DNA from: Telmatobacter sp050010735
GTDB taxonomy: Bacteria > Acidobacteriota > Terriglobia > Terriglobales > Acidobacteriaceae
DNA: 64,000 bases
Assembly (NCBI GenBank): GCA_050010735.1
Contig: JBEKKL010000013.1
Location: 1-64,000, forward strand
Direction of reading: 5' to 3'
Positions 16,314 to 25,870 of this stretch are shown here, piece by piece. Below the pieces are notes generated by a model that was given only the letters and a program-made list of their open reading frames with translations, did not search any database and was not told the origin of the DNA. Every line of letters starts with the position of its first letter. The stretch's first letter is position 1. A program made the position numbers and the translations under genes.

Positions 16314-17408
16314 TCAATAGCGGTAGCTGATCCCGATGCCGACGACGTGGCGCGCGTTGAGATTCACCGGGATCAAAACGAGCGGTGGAGCGGGCGAGGG
16401 CAAATAAGTTGGCGAAGGGATCGATCCGATGTTGTTTGCCACCTGGCCGACACCGATGTCAAAGGCAAAGTGCGGCTTCTCTCGCTGAGTGATTCGCACG
16501 GCGTAGTCCAACGTTGTGGGCAGGTCTGCCTTGCCAGCCGCCAGAGGAATGCCGGCGGGCGCATTCGGTCCGAGGTTTTTGACCGTTGGCGGCTGCTGCG
16601 TGAATCCCGCTGAGGGAACAGCCACAATTCCGTAGCCAATGGGCAGCGGAATACCAAGGCCGCCGAAGAATCGGCCAATGAACCGATTGCTTTGCCCGCC
16701 GATGCCATAGATGGAGGCGTTGGTGGCCTTCCAGCCGATGTTGGCCAGGAAGGGCACCGGCTTGTGGGCCCAGGTCTTGGTCACGGCTATGTACACATCG
16801 CCGTTGTTGTAAGACTTGGCAGCCGGGACAGCCACCGGGGTGCAGGACGCAGTCTCAAGGCAGAACTGATCGTAGAGCTCTACCGCCTGCTGATATGCTG
16901 CGCCCGAGACGAATTTGTCATTGGTGCGGACTACCCCGCCTACGGCTATTCCAGGTGTCCAGGGGCCGAATTGGCCGTCATTGATCGCGACTACCTTGCC
17001 GTGAGAGACGTTCATGCCGTTGTAGTGCCAGAGCTGGCTGAAATCCGGCTGGGTCGGTACGGTGATGCCGGTCGGTGAGGTTGCAGTCACGATGGTGTTT
17101 GGCCCGCTATTGCCAAACTGATGGATGCTCCGCGTGTAGCCAAGCTCGGCGCGGCTGTAAAAAGCCTCGGTGATGCTGAGGGTTTCGATATTGCCGATCA
17201 CCGCGCTGGCGTCGATGAAGTGGAAGCCTACTGCCGGGTGCGAGAGCTTCTGGCCCTTTTCCATATAGACCACATAGGCAGTGGGCGTGAGGAAGCCGCC
17301 GGTTTGGCCCTCCAGTGTCAGGTACTGGGCGCTGATCTGCCGGGTGGTGAGCATGGCGACCGCGAGGAAGCCGCAAACAGCAAGTTTGTGGATGGCGCGA
17401 GAGTTCAC
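16314..17408 (-). CDS. Exported outer-membrane-like protein of unknown function
   Basis: About 364 residues. After a signal peptide (KLAVCGFLAVAMLTTRQISAQ) the sequence is rich in alternating hydrophobic strands and Gly/Tyr turns. It ends in VVGIGISYRY, an aromatic C-terminus typical of outer-membrane barrels. It has some resemblance to the DUF3034 type (LEGQTGGFLTPTAYVVY near the N-terminus), recalled and uncertain. A GTG start at 17408 is preceded by CGGAG; a second GTG at 17432 is in frame but lacks a binding site. The bidirectional hairpin at 16219-16240 terminates it. Confidence 0.7.
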   Translation of the reverse strand: MNSRAIHKLAVCGFLAVAMLTTRQISAQYLTLEGQTGGFLTPTAYVVYMEKGQKLSHPAVGFHFIDASAVIGNIETLSITEAFYSRAELGYTRSIHQFGNSGPNTIVTATSPTGITVPTQPDFSQLWHYNGMNVSHGKVVAINDGQFGPWTPGIAVGGVVRTNDKFVSGAAYQQAVELYDQFCLETASCTPVAVPAAKSYNNGDVYIAVTKTWAHKPVPFLANIGWKATNASIYGIGGQSNRFIGRFFGGLGIPLPIGYGIVAVPSAGFTQQPPTVKNLGPNAPAGIPLAAGKADLPTTLDYAVRITQREKPHFAFDIGVGQVANNIGSIPSPTYLPSPAPPLVLIPVNLNARHVVGIGISYRY

Positions 17409-17528
17409 TTTTATTTGACTCCGAGGGAGCACGGTCTTGCTGTCTCCGATAGCGTTCGTAATGTAACTCCTTGTAACACAATCGGAGCGGGCTCGTCTTT
17501 ATCTTTATTCAAATGGTAGACTCAGGCC

Positions 17529-18203
17529 ATGCCGCGTGGTCTCTTCATCACACTTGAAGGTCTGGATGGCTCCGGAAAGACGACACAGATCCAGCGCCTG
17601 GCCGCGTGGTTGAAGAGACGAGGCCACTCTCCGGTGGTCACACGCCAGCCGGGTGGAACCGCGACCGGCGACCGCATTCGCGAACTGGTGCTCGACTCGC
17701 GTTCAACGGGACTTGCGCCCATGACCGAGATGGCTTTGATGTTTGCCGACCGCGCCCAGGCGATTGCTGAGGTGATCCATCCGGCGCTCCAAGCGGGCAA
17801 GCTCGTGCTCTGCGACCGCTTTACAGATTCATCAGAGGCTTATCAGGGAGGCGGGCGCGAAATTGGCTCGGCGGTCGTGCTCGAACTGCACCGACTGATC
17901 TGCTCAGGCCTTCGACCAGACCTGACGCTGCTGCTGCTGCCTTCGCTGGAAGCTTCACTCGAACGCGCTCGCCTCCGCAACCAACGCACCGCGGCGCAAA
18001 CGGGTACCGACGAAGGCAGATTCGAGCAGGAAAAGGATGCTTTTTACAGTCGTGTCTGGAAGAAGTATCGAGAGATCGCACTCCGCGAGCCGGAACGAGT
18101 CGTTTTGATCGAGGGCGATCTGACCATCGACGAGGTGCACGAGCAGATCGTCGAGGCCGTCGCCGAACGGCTGGCAGTGCTGTCGGTTGTGTCACCCGCA
18201 TAG
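17529..18203 (+). CDS. tmk: Thymidylate kinase
   Basis: Phosphorylates dTMP to dTDP. The 224-residue product has the P-loop GLDGSGKTT at residues about 10-18 and the DRF/LID region CDRFTDSSEAYQGGGRE. TRQPGG is the DR(E/Q)PGG-like substrate loop, with Q in place of the commoner E. It stands alone between a divergent outer-membrane-like gene and a thioredoxin-fold gene with its own -10 box. Confidence 0.95.
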   Translation: MPRGLFITLEGLDGSGKTTQIQRLAAWLKRRGHSPVVTRQPGGTATGDRIRELVLDSRSTGLAPMTEMALMFADRAQAIAEVIHPALQAGKLVLCDRFTDSSEAYQGGGREIGSAVVLELHRLICSGLRPDLTLLLLPSLEASLERARLRNQRTAAQTGTDEGRFEQEKDAFYSRVWKKYREIALREPERVVLIEGDLTIDEVHEQIVEAVAERLAVLSVVSPA

Positions 18204-18229
18204 CCACACTCGGCAAGGAAGCAATGGGA

Positions 18230-18235
18230 TATAAT
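18230..18235 (+). promoter_or_regulatory. Perfect -10 box upstream of the thioredoxin-fold gene
   Basis: TATAAT lies 47 bases upstream of the ATG at 18283. The matching -35 position (CACTCG) is poor, so an activator or another sigma contact would be needed. Confidence 0.4.
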
Positions 18236-18282
18236 CACGCCTAAACAGCAATCAATTCAATTCAAGCTGTCAGCGAGATCCC

Positions 18283-19134
18283 ATGCCAACAATTCGTCGC
18301 TCTCTCTTTGCCGCCGCCGCAGTTCTTCTCAGCGTGCCTCTGCTCGATGCCCAAGCTTCCGAGTCGTCGATTAGCAAGCAAATGGAGAAACTCCGTTCGC
18401 TCTCCACCGAACAGCGCCCGATAGCCACCATCAAGCTCGCCGCTGACATCTCCACATTGCCTGCCGGGCCGAAAAAGGTCGGTCTCGCTGACTCGTTAGC
18501 CCATCTGGTTACGGAAGGCGACCAGGGTGAAAAGGCTTTACAGGCAGTAGCTGATGCGCTTTCGAAGGCGTTGACTGAGACACCTCTTCCACCAAAGAAA
18601 GACCAGCCCCCCGCGCCCTATCGTGACTTGGCCAGCTTGGTTCGCTACGAAGACGTAACAACAACTCTGAATGACCCGCTGCTTGCCAAGGCTACCCAAA
18701 CTCTGGTGGAGAACGAAGCTGACGTTCAGAAGGCCGACTTCACCTTGCGTGACATCAACAACAAGAAGGTCACTCTATCGGAGCTGCGCGGCAAGATCGT
18801 CTTGGTCAACTTCTGGGCGACCTGGTGCCCGCCTTGCCGCCTCGAGATGCCCGATCTCGACATCATTTCCACCCACTTTCAGCCGCAGGGTTTGGTCATC
18901 CTCTCCATCACCGATGAATCGGGTCTTACTGTTACCCCCTTCATTACTCAGATGGGTTATCACCCACAGGTCTTGTTCGACTCGGACGGCAAGGTGCACA
19001 GACTCTTTCACGTAAATGGCATTCCCAAGAACTTCGTCTTCGATCGGGATGGCAAGCTCGTGGCTCAGTCCATCGATCAGTGTACCCAGCACCAGCTGCT
19101 GATGATGCTTGCCAAGGCAGGCCTCCATCCCTGA
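18283..19134 (+). CDS. Exported thiol:disulfide oxidoreductase, TlpA/ResA-like
   Basis: A periplasmic thioredoxin-fold protein. The 283 residues start with a signal peptide (RSLFAAAAVLLSVPLLDAQA), then an alpha-helical region of about 120 residues. The redoxin domain begins near residue 148 (DFTLRDINNKKVTLSELRGKIVLVNFWATW). The active site WCPPC has cysteines at residues 182 and 185. NGIPKNFVFDRDGKLV contains the expected cis-proline. It probably reduces disulfides or assists cytochrome c maturation; the partner cannot be named. The upstream gap has a TATAAT box. Confidence 0.9.
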   Translation: MPTIRRSLFAAAAVLLSVPLLDAQASESSISKQMEKLRSLSTEQRPIATIKLAADISTLPAGPKKVGLADSLAHLVTEGDQGEKALQAVADALSKALTETPLPPKKDQPPAPYRDLASLVRYEDVTTTLNDPLLAKATQTLVENEADVQKADFTLRDINNKKVTLSELRGKIVLVNFWATWCPPCRLEMPDLDIISTHFQPQGLVILSITDESGLTVTPFITQMGYHPQVLFDSDGKVHRLFHVNGIPKNFVFDRDGKLVAQSIDQCTQHQLLMMLAKAGLHP

Positions 19135-19228
19135 CGGCTGCGCGATAAATCGGGGCGCACCGTTCAAGGCGGACGCCGTGTACCCTTCAACGAATCGCTG
19201 AGAGCCCCGCCCAATTACACTTTTACAT

Positions 19229-20653
19229 GTGATCAGAGACGATCCATCCGCGCCTCAGCTCGACCTCAGTCCCCAACTCGGCTTCAACTTTGCCGAGCCG
19301 CAGTTTGCGCGCCGCATCTGGCCAGTGCGCGAGCTAGTCGGCCAGGTTCGCGAGCTGGTCGAGCGGGAGTATGGCGACGTCTGGGTCGAGGGCGAGATCT
19401 CGAACCTTAGGCCCGCTCCCTCTGGCCATTTCTATTTCACACTGAAGGACGCGGACGCGCAGCTCCCCGTCGTTCTCTTCCGCCGCCATGCGATGCTGCT
19501 TCGACTCCGCCCCGAGGATGGTTTGCATGTGCTGGCGCGGGGGCGGGTCAGCGTCTACGAGCAGCGGGGCCAGATGCAACTGGTGGCCGAGGCCATAGAA
19601 CCGGTCGGCGCGGGTTCACTGCAGCTGGCCTTCGAACAACTAAAAGCCCGGCTCAAGGCTGAGGGCCTCTTCGATGCGGAGCGCAAACGACCGTTGCCCG
19701 CGTTTCCGCGCACGGTGGGCATCGTCACCTCTCCGACTGGCTCTGTGATTCGCGATTTTTTGAACATCGTCGCCCGTCGCCACTCCGGCTTGAGCGTGCT
19801 GCTCTGCCCGGCCTCAGTGCAGGGAGACTCTGCGCCGGCTGAGATTGAGGCCGCGCTTACCGCGCTGAATGCCTCGGGGCTGGTAGACGTAATTGTGCTT
19901 GCACGCGGCGGAGGGTCGCTTGAAGATCTCGCCCCCTTCAACAGCGAGCGGGTGGCTCGGGCAATCGCGGCATCGCAATTTCCGGTGGTCTCGGCGGTCG
20001 GACACGAAACCGACTTCACCATTGCGGATTTTGTCGCCGATCTACGCGCTCCGACGCCTTCGGCAGCTGCGGAACTGATTACCGAGGCGCAGCACAAGGT
20101 CGCCGATTACCTCACCACGCAGTCGCACCGTCTCGAACGCGCTATACGCTTCCAACTTCTGGTGGATCGCCAGCGGCTGGCAGACCTGCCGGTCAGCCGC
20201 GCCGAAGGGCGAGTGGTCACGCTGCTGCATCGGCGGGAGCAGCAACTCGACGACCTGAGCTTCCGCATGGAAGCAACCATGAGCGAAGAGCTTCGCGGGC
20301 ATCGCAGCCGGATTGGCGAGCTGACGGGCGCTGTCTTGCGGCACGATCCCCGAGAGGCTCTTGCCGAAGCTCGCGGACACCTTACTGTTTGCCGAATACG
20401 TCTAGAACGATCGCTAGAGCGGGCGCTTAGCCGCTCGGTTGCACGATTCAGTGCCCTCCATGCGCGGCTGCACTCCCTCTCGCCGCTGGCGGTGCTGGAT
20501 CGCGGTTACGCGCTGGTGCTTGATGCCAACGGTATAGTGGTGCGCTCGACATCGCAGGTTGCCAGCGGAGATCTGCTCACAACGCGCCTCTCCAATGGCA
20601 CCTTGATTAGCCGCGTGGAATCGGCAAAACCCAAAAAGTCAACCAGGAAATGA
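19229..20653 (+). CDS. xseA: Exodeoxyribonuclease VII large subunit
   Basis: Catalytic subunit of the single-strand-specific exonuclease VII. The 474 residues begin with the OB-fold part (VWVEGEISNLRPAPSGHFYFTLKD). The catalytic domain follows with GIVTSPTGSVIRDFLNI, VIVLARGGGSLEDLAPFNSE and SAVGHETDFTIADFVADLRAPTPSAAAEL, then a long helical C-terminal part. Translation starts at GTG 19229. The usual partner gene xseB does not follow; glmM comes instead, four bases after the stop. Confidence 0.96.
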   Translation: MIRDDPSAPQLDLSPQLGFNFAEPQFARRIWPVRELVGQVRELVEREYGDVWVEGEISNLRPAPSGHFYFTLKDADAQLPVVLFRRHAMLLRLRPEDGLHVLARGRVSVYEQRGQMQLVAEAIEPVGAGSLQLAFEQLKARLKAEGLFDAERKRPLPAFPRTVGIVTSPTGSVIRDFLNIVARRHSGLSVLLCPASVQGDSAPAEIEAALTALNASGLVDVIVLARGGGSLEDLAPFNSERVARAIAASQFPVVSAVGHETDFTIADFVADLRAPTPSAAAELITEAQHKVADYLTTQSHRLERAIRFQLLVDRQRLADLPVSRAEGRVVTLLHRREQQLDDLSFRMEATMSEELRGHRSRIGELTGAVLRHDPREALAEARGHLTVCRIRLERSLERALSRSVARFSALHARLHSLSPLAVLDRGYALVLDANGIVVRSTSQVASGDLLTTRLSNGTLISRVESAKPKKSTRK

Positions 20654-20657
20654 AAAG

Positions 20658-22022
20658 ATGAGCACAGCAACCGCACGCAAACTCTTCGGCACCGACGGCA
20701 TCCGCGCCGTGGCGGGTGAATCGCCGCTCGACGCAAACACAATCTTCGCCTGCGGGTTGGCGCTGGGCCACTCGCTGCGCAAGCTGGCAGCCAAGCCCAA
20801 AGTGATCCTCGGCCGCGACACTCGCGAGTCGGGTCCCTGGATTGCGGCCACCATTGCCGCTGGCCTGCGCGAGACGGGAGTCCGCGTCGAGAGCGCCGGC
20901 GTTGTGCCGACTCCTGCCGTTGCATTTCTTGCGCGAAAGCACAGCTTTCAGGCCGGCGTGGTGATTTCGGCTTCGCACAATCCCTGGCAGGACAACGGCA
21001 TCAAACTCTTTGGCAGCGACGGCTTTAAGCTGGCCGACGCGGTTGAGCTGGCGATGGAGGACGAGATTCTGCATCATGCTTCCAATTCAGTTGCTCCTGA
21101 CCCAGCGACTTTGCTTCCAGTGGAGGACAATTCCGAGTTCCAGGCCGACTACATTCAGTTCCTCATCGACTGTCTGCCGGGCCTTGCGCTGGCAGGGCTG
21201 CGCATTGTCGCCGATTGCGCGAATGGAGCGGCTGCGGCCGTTGCGCCGCAGCTCTTCCGCCGCCTGGGCGACCGGGTCACGCTGCTCAACATCGCTCCCG
21301 ACGGCCGAAACATCAACTTGAACTGTGGCGCTTTGCACCCAGCTTTCGTGGCCGCCGAAGTGATGGCCCGAGGCGCGGAGCTTGGTCTTACCTTCGACGG
21401 CGATGCCGATCGCTGCATGTTGGCCGGCGCGAAGAACAACGTCATCAACGGAGACGCGATTCTGCTGATGGCTGCGCGCGATCTTAAGGCGCGCGGCCTG
21501 CTGACCGGCGACCTGGTTGTCGCCACCACGATGTCAAACATGGGCCTCGAAGCGGCACTCAAGCGCAGCGGCATTCGCATGTTGCGTGCGCCGGTGGGCG
21601 ACCGCTACGTACTCGAAGAGATGCAGAAGCGCGACGCGGCTCTCGGCGGTGAACAGTCGGGCCACATTCTGCTGCCGCATCTGGCCACCACCGGCGACGG
21701 CCTGCTCACCGCGCTTGTCGTCCTTGACCTGATCGCGCGTACGGGCAAATCGATTGACGAGTTGACGGCAGACTTGAAGGTCTTTCCGCAGGTGATTGTG
21801 AACGTAAAGGTGCGCGAAAAGAAGCCGCTTGAGTCGATCCCCGCCGTTGCCGCCGCCATTCGTGCCGCAGAAGCGGAGTTGAAAGACTCAGGCCGCGTAG
21901 TCATCCGCTACAGCGGCACCGAGGCACTAGCCCGCGTGATGATCGAGGCTGAGAGCGAAGCGGCGATGCGCCTCCACGCCAACGCGATTGCCGATGCGAT
22001 CCGCGCCGCGCTGGGAGTCTGA
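20658..22022 (+). CDS. glmM: Phosphoglucosamine mutase
   Basis: Interconverts glucosamine-6-phosphate and glucosamine-1-phosphate for UDP-GlcNAc, hence peptidoglycan and lipid A. The 454 residues show KLFGTDGIR at the N-terminus, the phosphoserine loop ISASHNP, the metal-binding FDGDADRC, the sugar-binding GGEQSGH and the phosphate-binding YSGTEALARVMIE. It follows xseA by four bases, so it is probably co-transcribed. It converges with polA with 16 bases between stops. Confidence 0.97.
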   Translation: MSTATARKLFGTDGIRAVAGESPLDANTIFACGLALGHSLRKLAAKPKVILGRDTRESGPWIAATIAAGLRETGVRVESAGVVPTPAVAFLARKHSFQAGVVISASHNPWQDNGIKLFGSDGFKLADAVELAMEDEILHHASNSVAPDPATLLPVEDNSEFQADYIQFLIDCLPGLALAGLRIVADCANGAAAAVAPQLFRRLGDRVTLLNIAPDGRNINLNCGALHPAFVAAEVMARGAELGLTFDGDADRCMLAGAKNNVINGDAILLMAARDLKARGLLTGDLVVATTMSNMGLEAALKRSGIRMLRAPVGDRYVLEEMQKRDAALGGEQSGHILLPHLATTGDGLLTALVVLDLIARTGKSIDELTADLKVFPQVIVNVKVREKKPLESIPAVAAAIRAAEAELKDSGRVVIRYSGTEALARVMIEAESEAAMRLHANAIADAIRAALGV

Positions 22023-22038
22023 TGCTCGGTTCAACTCG

Positions 22039-24735
22039 CTACATGTCCCGCCAATTCGCACCGAAGGCCAGATCGGCTACCAATGGAACGCTGAGCTTCA
22101 CCACGCCTTCCATCTCTGCGCGGACCAAGGCAACGACCTCGGCGTCTTCATCTGCCGGGACCTCAAAGAGCAGTTCATCGTGAACCTGGAGGACCATGCG
22201 CGTCTTCAGCTTGCGCTCGATGAGTTTGCCATCGATCGCAATCATGGCCAGCTTGATGAGATCGGCTGCCGTGCCCTGCAGCGGAGTATTGACGGCGGTA
22301 CGTTCGGCGAAGCCGCGTTGGTTGGGGTTGCGGCTCTCGATGTCTGGGATGGGACGAAGACGGCCGAAGAGCGTGCGGACCGAACCGGTTTTGCGCGTTT
22401 CTGCGAGGGTCTTCTCGATGAATACCTTGACGCCTTCGTAGCGCGCAAAATAGCGCTCGATGTAGGCGCGAGCCTCGGCCTGTGGAATGCCAAGTTGCGT
22501 CGCCAGGCCGAAGGGCGAGATGCCATAGACGATACCGAAGTTGACGGCCTTTGCACGGTTCCTCGTCTCCTTGTCCATGGTCTCGCGCGGAACGCCGAAG
22601 ACCTCGCTCGCGGTGAGAGTGTGAATGTCTTCGTTCGTCTGGTAGGCGCGGACCAGCAGCGGATCGCCGGAGAAGTGGGCGAGCAAGCGCAGCTCGATCT
22701 GCGAATAGTCGGCCGAGAGCAGTCGCGTACCGGGCGCAGAGATGAAAGCAGCGCGAATCTCGCGGCCTAGCTCCGTGCGCACAGGAATGTTTTGGAGATT
22801 CGGATTGATCGAGGAGAGCCTGCCGGTGGCCGTGGCTGCTGCTTGAAAGGTTGTGTGTACGCGCGAATCTGGATCGGCAAGAAGCGGCAGTGCGTCGATG
22901 TAGGTCGACTTGAGCTTGGATAGGTGCCGAAACTCAAGAACCAGACGCGGAACGTCGTGCTTCTCTGCAAGGAATTCGAGGACATCCTGCGCGGTGGAAA
23001 CGGCCTTACCCTTGCCGCGGCTTGCGGGCGCAGGCAAGCCGAGATGAGTGAAGAGCACCTCACCAAGCTGCTTCGGCGAGTTGATGTTGAAGCGGCGTCC
23101 AGCTAACTCGAAGATGCGCTCGCCGACCCGTTCCAACTCGATGGCAAACCGTTTTGAGAGCCCGTCGAGCACGCCGAGATCGATGCGCACTCCGGCCCGT
23201 TCCATGCGGAAGAGCACAGGAGCCAGCGCGAGATCCATTTGATAGGCGCGCTCCAGTCCCGACTTCTTTACTTCAGCCTGTAACGCCGGCATCAGCGCGT
23301 GAATGGCGGCGGCGCCCGCGGCTAGGGTCGAGGGCACCGGTTGGCTGTTGCGTGCAGCAACGTCGGCGAGCAACTGCGTCGAGTGCGTTGGGTTCAGCGC
23401 GTAAGAGAGCAGCATTGTGTCGTCCACAGCACCGTGCAGCGCGACGTTGTGTGCGGCGAACACGTGAAGTGCGGACTTCCAATCGTGGGTTTGCTTGGGG
23501 CTGACCGGCTCTTCGAGCAGATAGCGCAACTCATCCGTGATCGGTAGTCGCAGGGCTTTGGCCGGCTCGGCACACACACCTAGACAAACGCGCGCGTGCT
23601 TTTCTCTCTCCTGCTTTTCCGCGGCCTCAACTGCATCGAGCAAAGACATCGACTGCTGCGCATCGTCTTCCGGCTCCTGCTTTGGCGGAGCCAGATCGAG
23701 TGCGAAGGCAAAGCCTGCGGCGCGCGCGGCTGCGTAGAATGCAGCGGATTGCTCAGCGGTCGGGTCTTCGATCAGTTCAACCGCTGGGCCGCCGGCCGCA
23801 GGTTCAAGCTCGCGCAGCATCGAAGTAAATTCAAGCTCAGTGAAGAGCGCGCGGCAGGCTTCGAGGTCGGGCGATTGCGTTTCCATCGCGCCGAGGTCGA
23901 GTGGAAGTGGGACATGCGAGTCAATGGTGACGAGTTCCTTTGAGAGCAGCACGGCGTCGAGGTTCTGCTCCAGCGACTCGCGATAGCTCTTGCGCTTGAC
24001 CTCGCTGGCACGTTCGAGCACCGCATCCAGAGAGCCGAATTCGATAATCAAATCCACGCTGCCCTTGTCGCCGATGCCTGGTGCGCCCGGAATGTTATCG
24101 ACTGCATCGCCGCGCAGCGCCATCACATCGATGACTTTTTCCGGCGGCACTCCCAGCACCTCGACGACCTTCGCGGGATCAAGAATCAGGTTGTCCTTCT
24201 GCGGGTTGAGAATCTTCACTGTTGGCGTGACCAGTTGCATCATGTCCTTGTCGCCGGAAACGATGAAAACCTCATAATCCTGTTCGGCGGCTTCGCGGGC
24301 CAGGGTGCCGATTACGTCATCGGCTTCGAAGCCCTCGGCCTCAAGAATTGGAATACGCAAGGCTTCAAGGGCGCGGCGAATGTAGGGAATCTGGCGGCGC
24401 AGGTCTTCGGGCATCGACGCGCGAGTGGCCTTGTAGCCCGCGTAGTCCACATCTTCAAAGCACTGTGTCTTGCCATTCCATTTGCGCAGCGGTTTCATGG
24501 TGCGCGCTCGCTCGTCGCGGAAGACCTCGCCGCTCACATCGAAGACGGCGGCAAAGTAGCGCGGCTGGAAGTCCTGGCGCAGCTTCTTGATCATGTTGAC
24601 GAAGACGTAAATGGCCGCGGTCGGCAGGCCGTCACGCGTCGACATGGGCCGCGAGCGTTGCATCGCGTGGTAGGCGCGAAAGATAAACGACATGGTGTCG
24701 AGCAGAAAGACGGGCGGCTTGGCTTGGTCTGTCAC
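22039..24735 (-). CDS. polA: DNA polymerase I
   Basis: Fills gaps and removes RNA primers. The 898-residue protein has an N-terminal 5' nuclease (FLLDTMSFIFRAYHAM, VSGDKDMMQLV, PGAPGIGDKGS) and a C-terminal polymerase (SADYSQIELRLLAHFSGD, NRAKAVNFGIVYGISPFGLA and VHDELLFEVP from about residue 851). The middle 3'-5' exonuclease domain keeps its length, but the DxE, KYD-type and last acidic motifs cannot be found (FALDLAPP stands where DTE would be). Proofreading is therefore probably lost, as in several other bacterial Pol I enzymes. An unusual acidic Gln/Glu-rich insert (QEPEDDAQQS) lies in that domain. Confidence 0.97.
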   Translation of the reverse strand: MTDQAKPPVFLLDTMSFIFRAYHAMQRSRPMSTRDGLPTAAIYVFVNMIKKLRQDFQPRYFAAVFDVSGEVFRDERARTMKPLRKWNGKTQCFEDVDYAGYKATRASMPEDLRRQIPYIRRALEALRIPILEAEGFEADDVIGTLAREAAEQDYEVFIVSGDKDMMQLVTPTVKILNPQKDNLILDPAKVVEVLGVPPEKVIDVMALRGDAVDNIPGAPGIGDKGSVDLIIEFGSLDAVLERASEVKRKSYRESLEQNLDAVLLSKELVTIDSHVPLPLDLGAMETQSPDLEACRALFTELEFTSMLRELEPAAGGPAVELIEDPTAEQSAAFYAAARAAGFAFALDLAPPKQEPEDDAQQSMSLLDAVEAAEKQEREKHARVCLGVCAEPAKALRLPITDELRYLLEEPVSPKQTHDWKSALHVFAAHNVALHGAVDDTMLLSYALNPTHSTQLLADVAARNSQPVPSTLAAGAAAIHALMPALQAEVKKSGLERAYQMDLALAPVLFRMERAGVRIDLGVLDGLSKRFAIELERVGERIFELAGRRFNINSPKQLGEVLFTHLGLPAPASRGKGKAVSTAQDVLEFLAEKHDVPRLVLEFRHLSKLKSTYIDALPLLADPDSRVHTTFQAAATATGRLSSINPNLQNIPVRTELGREIRAAFISAPGTRLLSADYSQIELRLLAHFSGDPLLVRAYQTNEDIHTLTASEVFGVPRETMDKETRNRAKAVNFGIVYGISPFGLATQLGIPQAEARAYIERYFARYEGVKVFIEKTLAETRKTGSVRTLFGRLRPIPDIESRNPNQRGFAERTAVNTPLQGTAADLIKLAMIAIDGKLIERKLKTRMVLQVHDELLFEVPADEDAEVVALVRAEMEGVVKLSVPLVADLAFGANWRDM

Positions 24736-24793
24736 GCTACCGAGTTTATCAGTGGCCAGTGAACAGTGGACAGACTTCGATGCTGCTCGCCGA

Positions 24794-25870
24794 TCATGAG
24801 AGGAACATGCAGTCGCCGTAGCTGAAGAAACGGTATTTCCCTTCGACGGCGTGGCGATAGGCGGCCAGAACTTTGTCGCGGCCCGCGAAGGCGCTAACCA
24901 GCATCAGCAGGCTCGATTGGGGTAGGTGGAAGTTCGTGATTAGACCGCCAACGAGGTGGAAATTGAATCCCGGCGAGATGAATATCTCGGTCTCACCGGA
25001 GTGCGGCTCAAGTGGGTGACCGGGTGCCTGAAGTGCGCAGTGTTCCAGGGTGCGAACAACCGTGGTTCCGACGGCGACGATGCGCCGGGCACTGCGTGCG
25101 GCGGCGTTGATGGAGGCAGCGGCTTCGGAAGAGATGGTATAACGCTCGCGATGCAGATGCACCTCATCGACGCGTTCGACACGCAGTGGCGCGAAGGTTC
25201 CGAGGCCGACGTGCAACGTAATGCGAGCAACCTCGACGCCGCGCGCTGCAATTGCATCGAGAACCTGCAGCGTGAAGTGCAAACCTGCTGTGGGCGCTGC
25301 CACCGAGCCGCGCTCGCGAGAATAGATGGTCTGGTACCGTTCGCGATCCTCCGCTGCATCGTCGCGATGGATGTAAGGCGGAAGAGGCATGTGGCCAATG
25401 CGATCGAGGACGCTGAAGAAATCGTCCACGGGCATGAAGCGCAGCAGGCGCTCGCCGAATTCTCCGCGCTCCAGCACTTCAGCCTCAAGCTCGATTGCGC
25501 CGGAGGTTGACGGAAAGACGAGAGTCTCGCCGATGGCGACCTTTCTTCCCGGACGAACGAGCGCTCGCCAGAGGTTTTCGCCTACCGGCTCAGTGAGCAT
25601 CACTTCGATCTGCCCCGTCGGCTTTTCGCGTTCGCGGCGCAACGTGCGGCGGGCATAAAGGCGCGCGGGGATGACGCGAGTATCGTTCAGGACCAGCAGG
25701 TCGCCGGGATTGAGCAGCGAAGGAAACTCGGCGAAGCTCGCATCGCGCAGAGCGCCGGTCGCTCGATCCATGGCTAACATGCGACTCTGGCCGCGCTCGG
25801 CGGGCGGGTCCTGCGCGATCAACTCCGCTGGAAGATCGAAGTCGAAGTCGGCGACGCGCAGGCCGGTCAT
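24794..25870 (-). CDS. queA: S-adenosylmethionine:tRNA ribosyltransferase-isomerase
   Basis: QueA transfers the ribosyl part of S-adenosylmethionine to preQ1-tRNA in queuosine synthesis. The 358-residue length is normal. Typical segments are FDLPAELIAQDPPAERGQSRML, LLVLNDTRVIPARLYARR, GSVAAPTAGLHFT and TNFHLPQSSLLMLVSAFAG. It overlaps the upstream DUF374 gene by four bases and ends close to polA, both on the minus strand. Confidence 0.97.
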   Translation of the reverse strand: MTGLRVADFDFDLPAELIAQDPPAERGQSRMLAMDRATGALRDASFAEFPSLLNPGDLLVLNDTRVIPARLYARRTLRREREKPTGQIEVMLTEPVGENLWRALVRPGRKVAIGETLVFPSTSGAIELEAEVLERGEFGERLLRFMPVDDFFSVLDRIGHMPLPPYIHRDDAAEDRERYQTIYSRERGSVAAPTAGLHFTLQVLDAIAARGVEVARITLHVGLGTFAPLRVERVDEVHLHRERYTISSEAAASINAAARSARRIVAVGTTVVRTLEHCALQAPGHPLEPHSGETEIFISPGFNFHLVGGLITNFHLPQSSLLMLVSAFAGRDKVLAAYRHAVEGKYRFFSYGDCMFLS

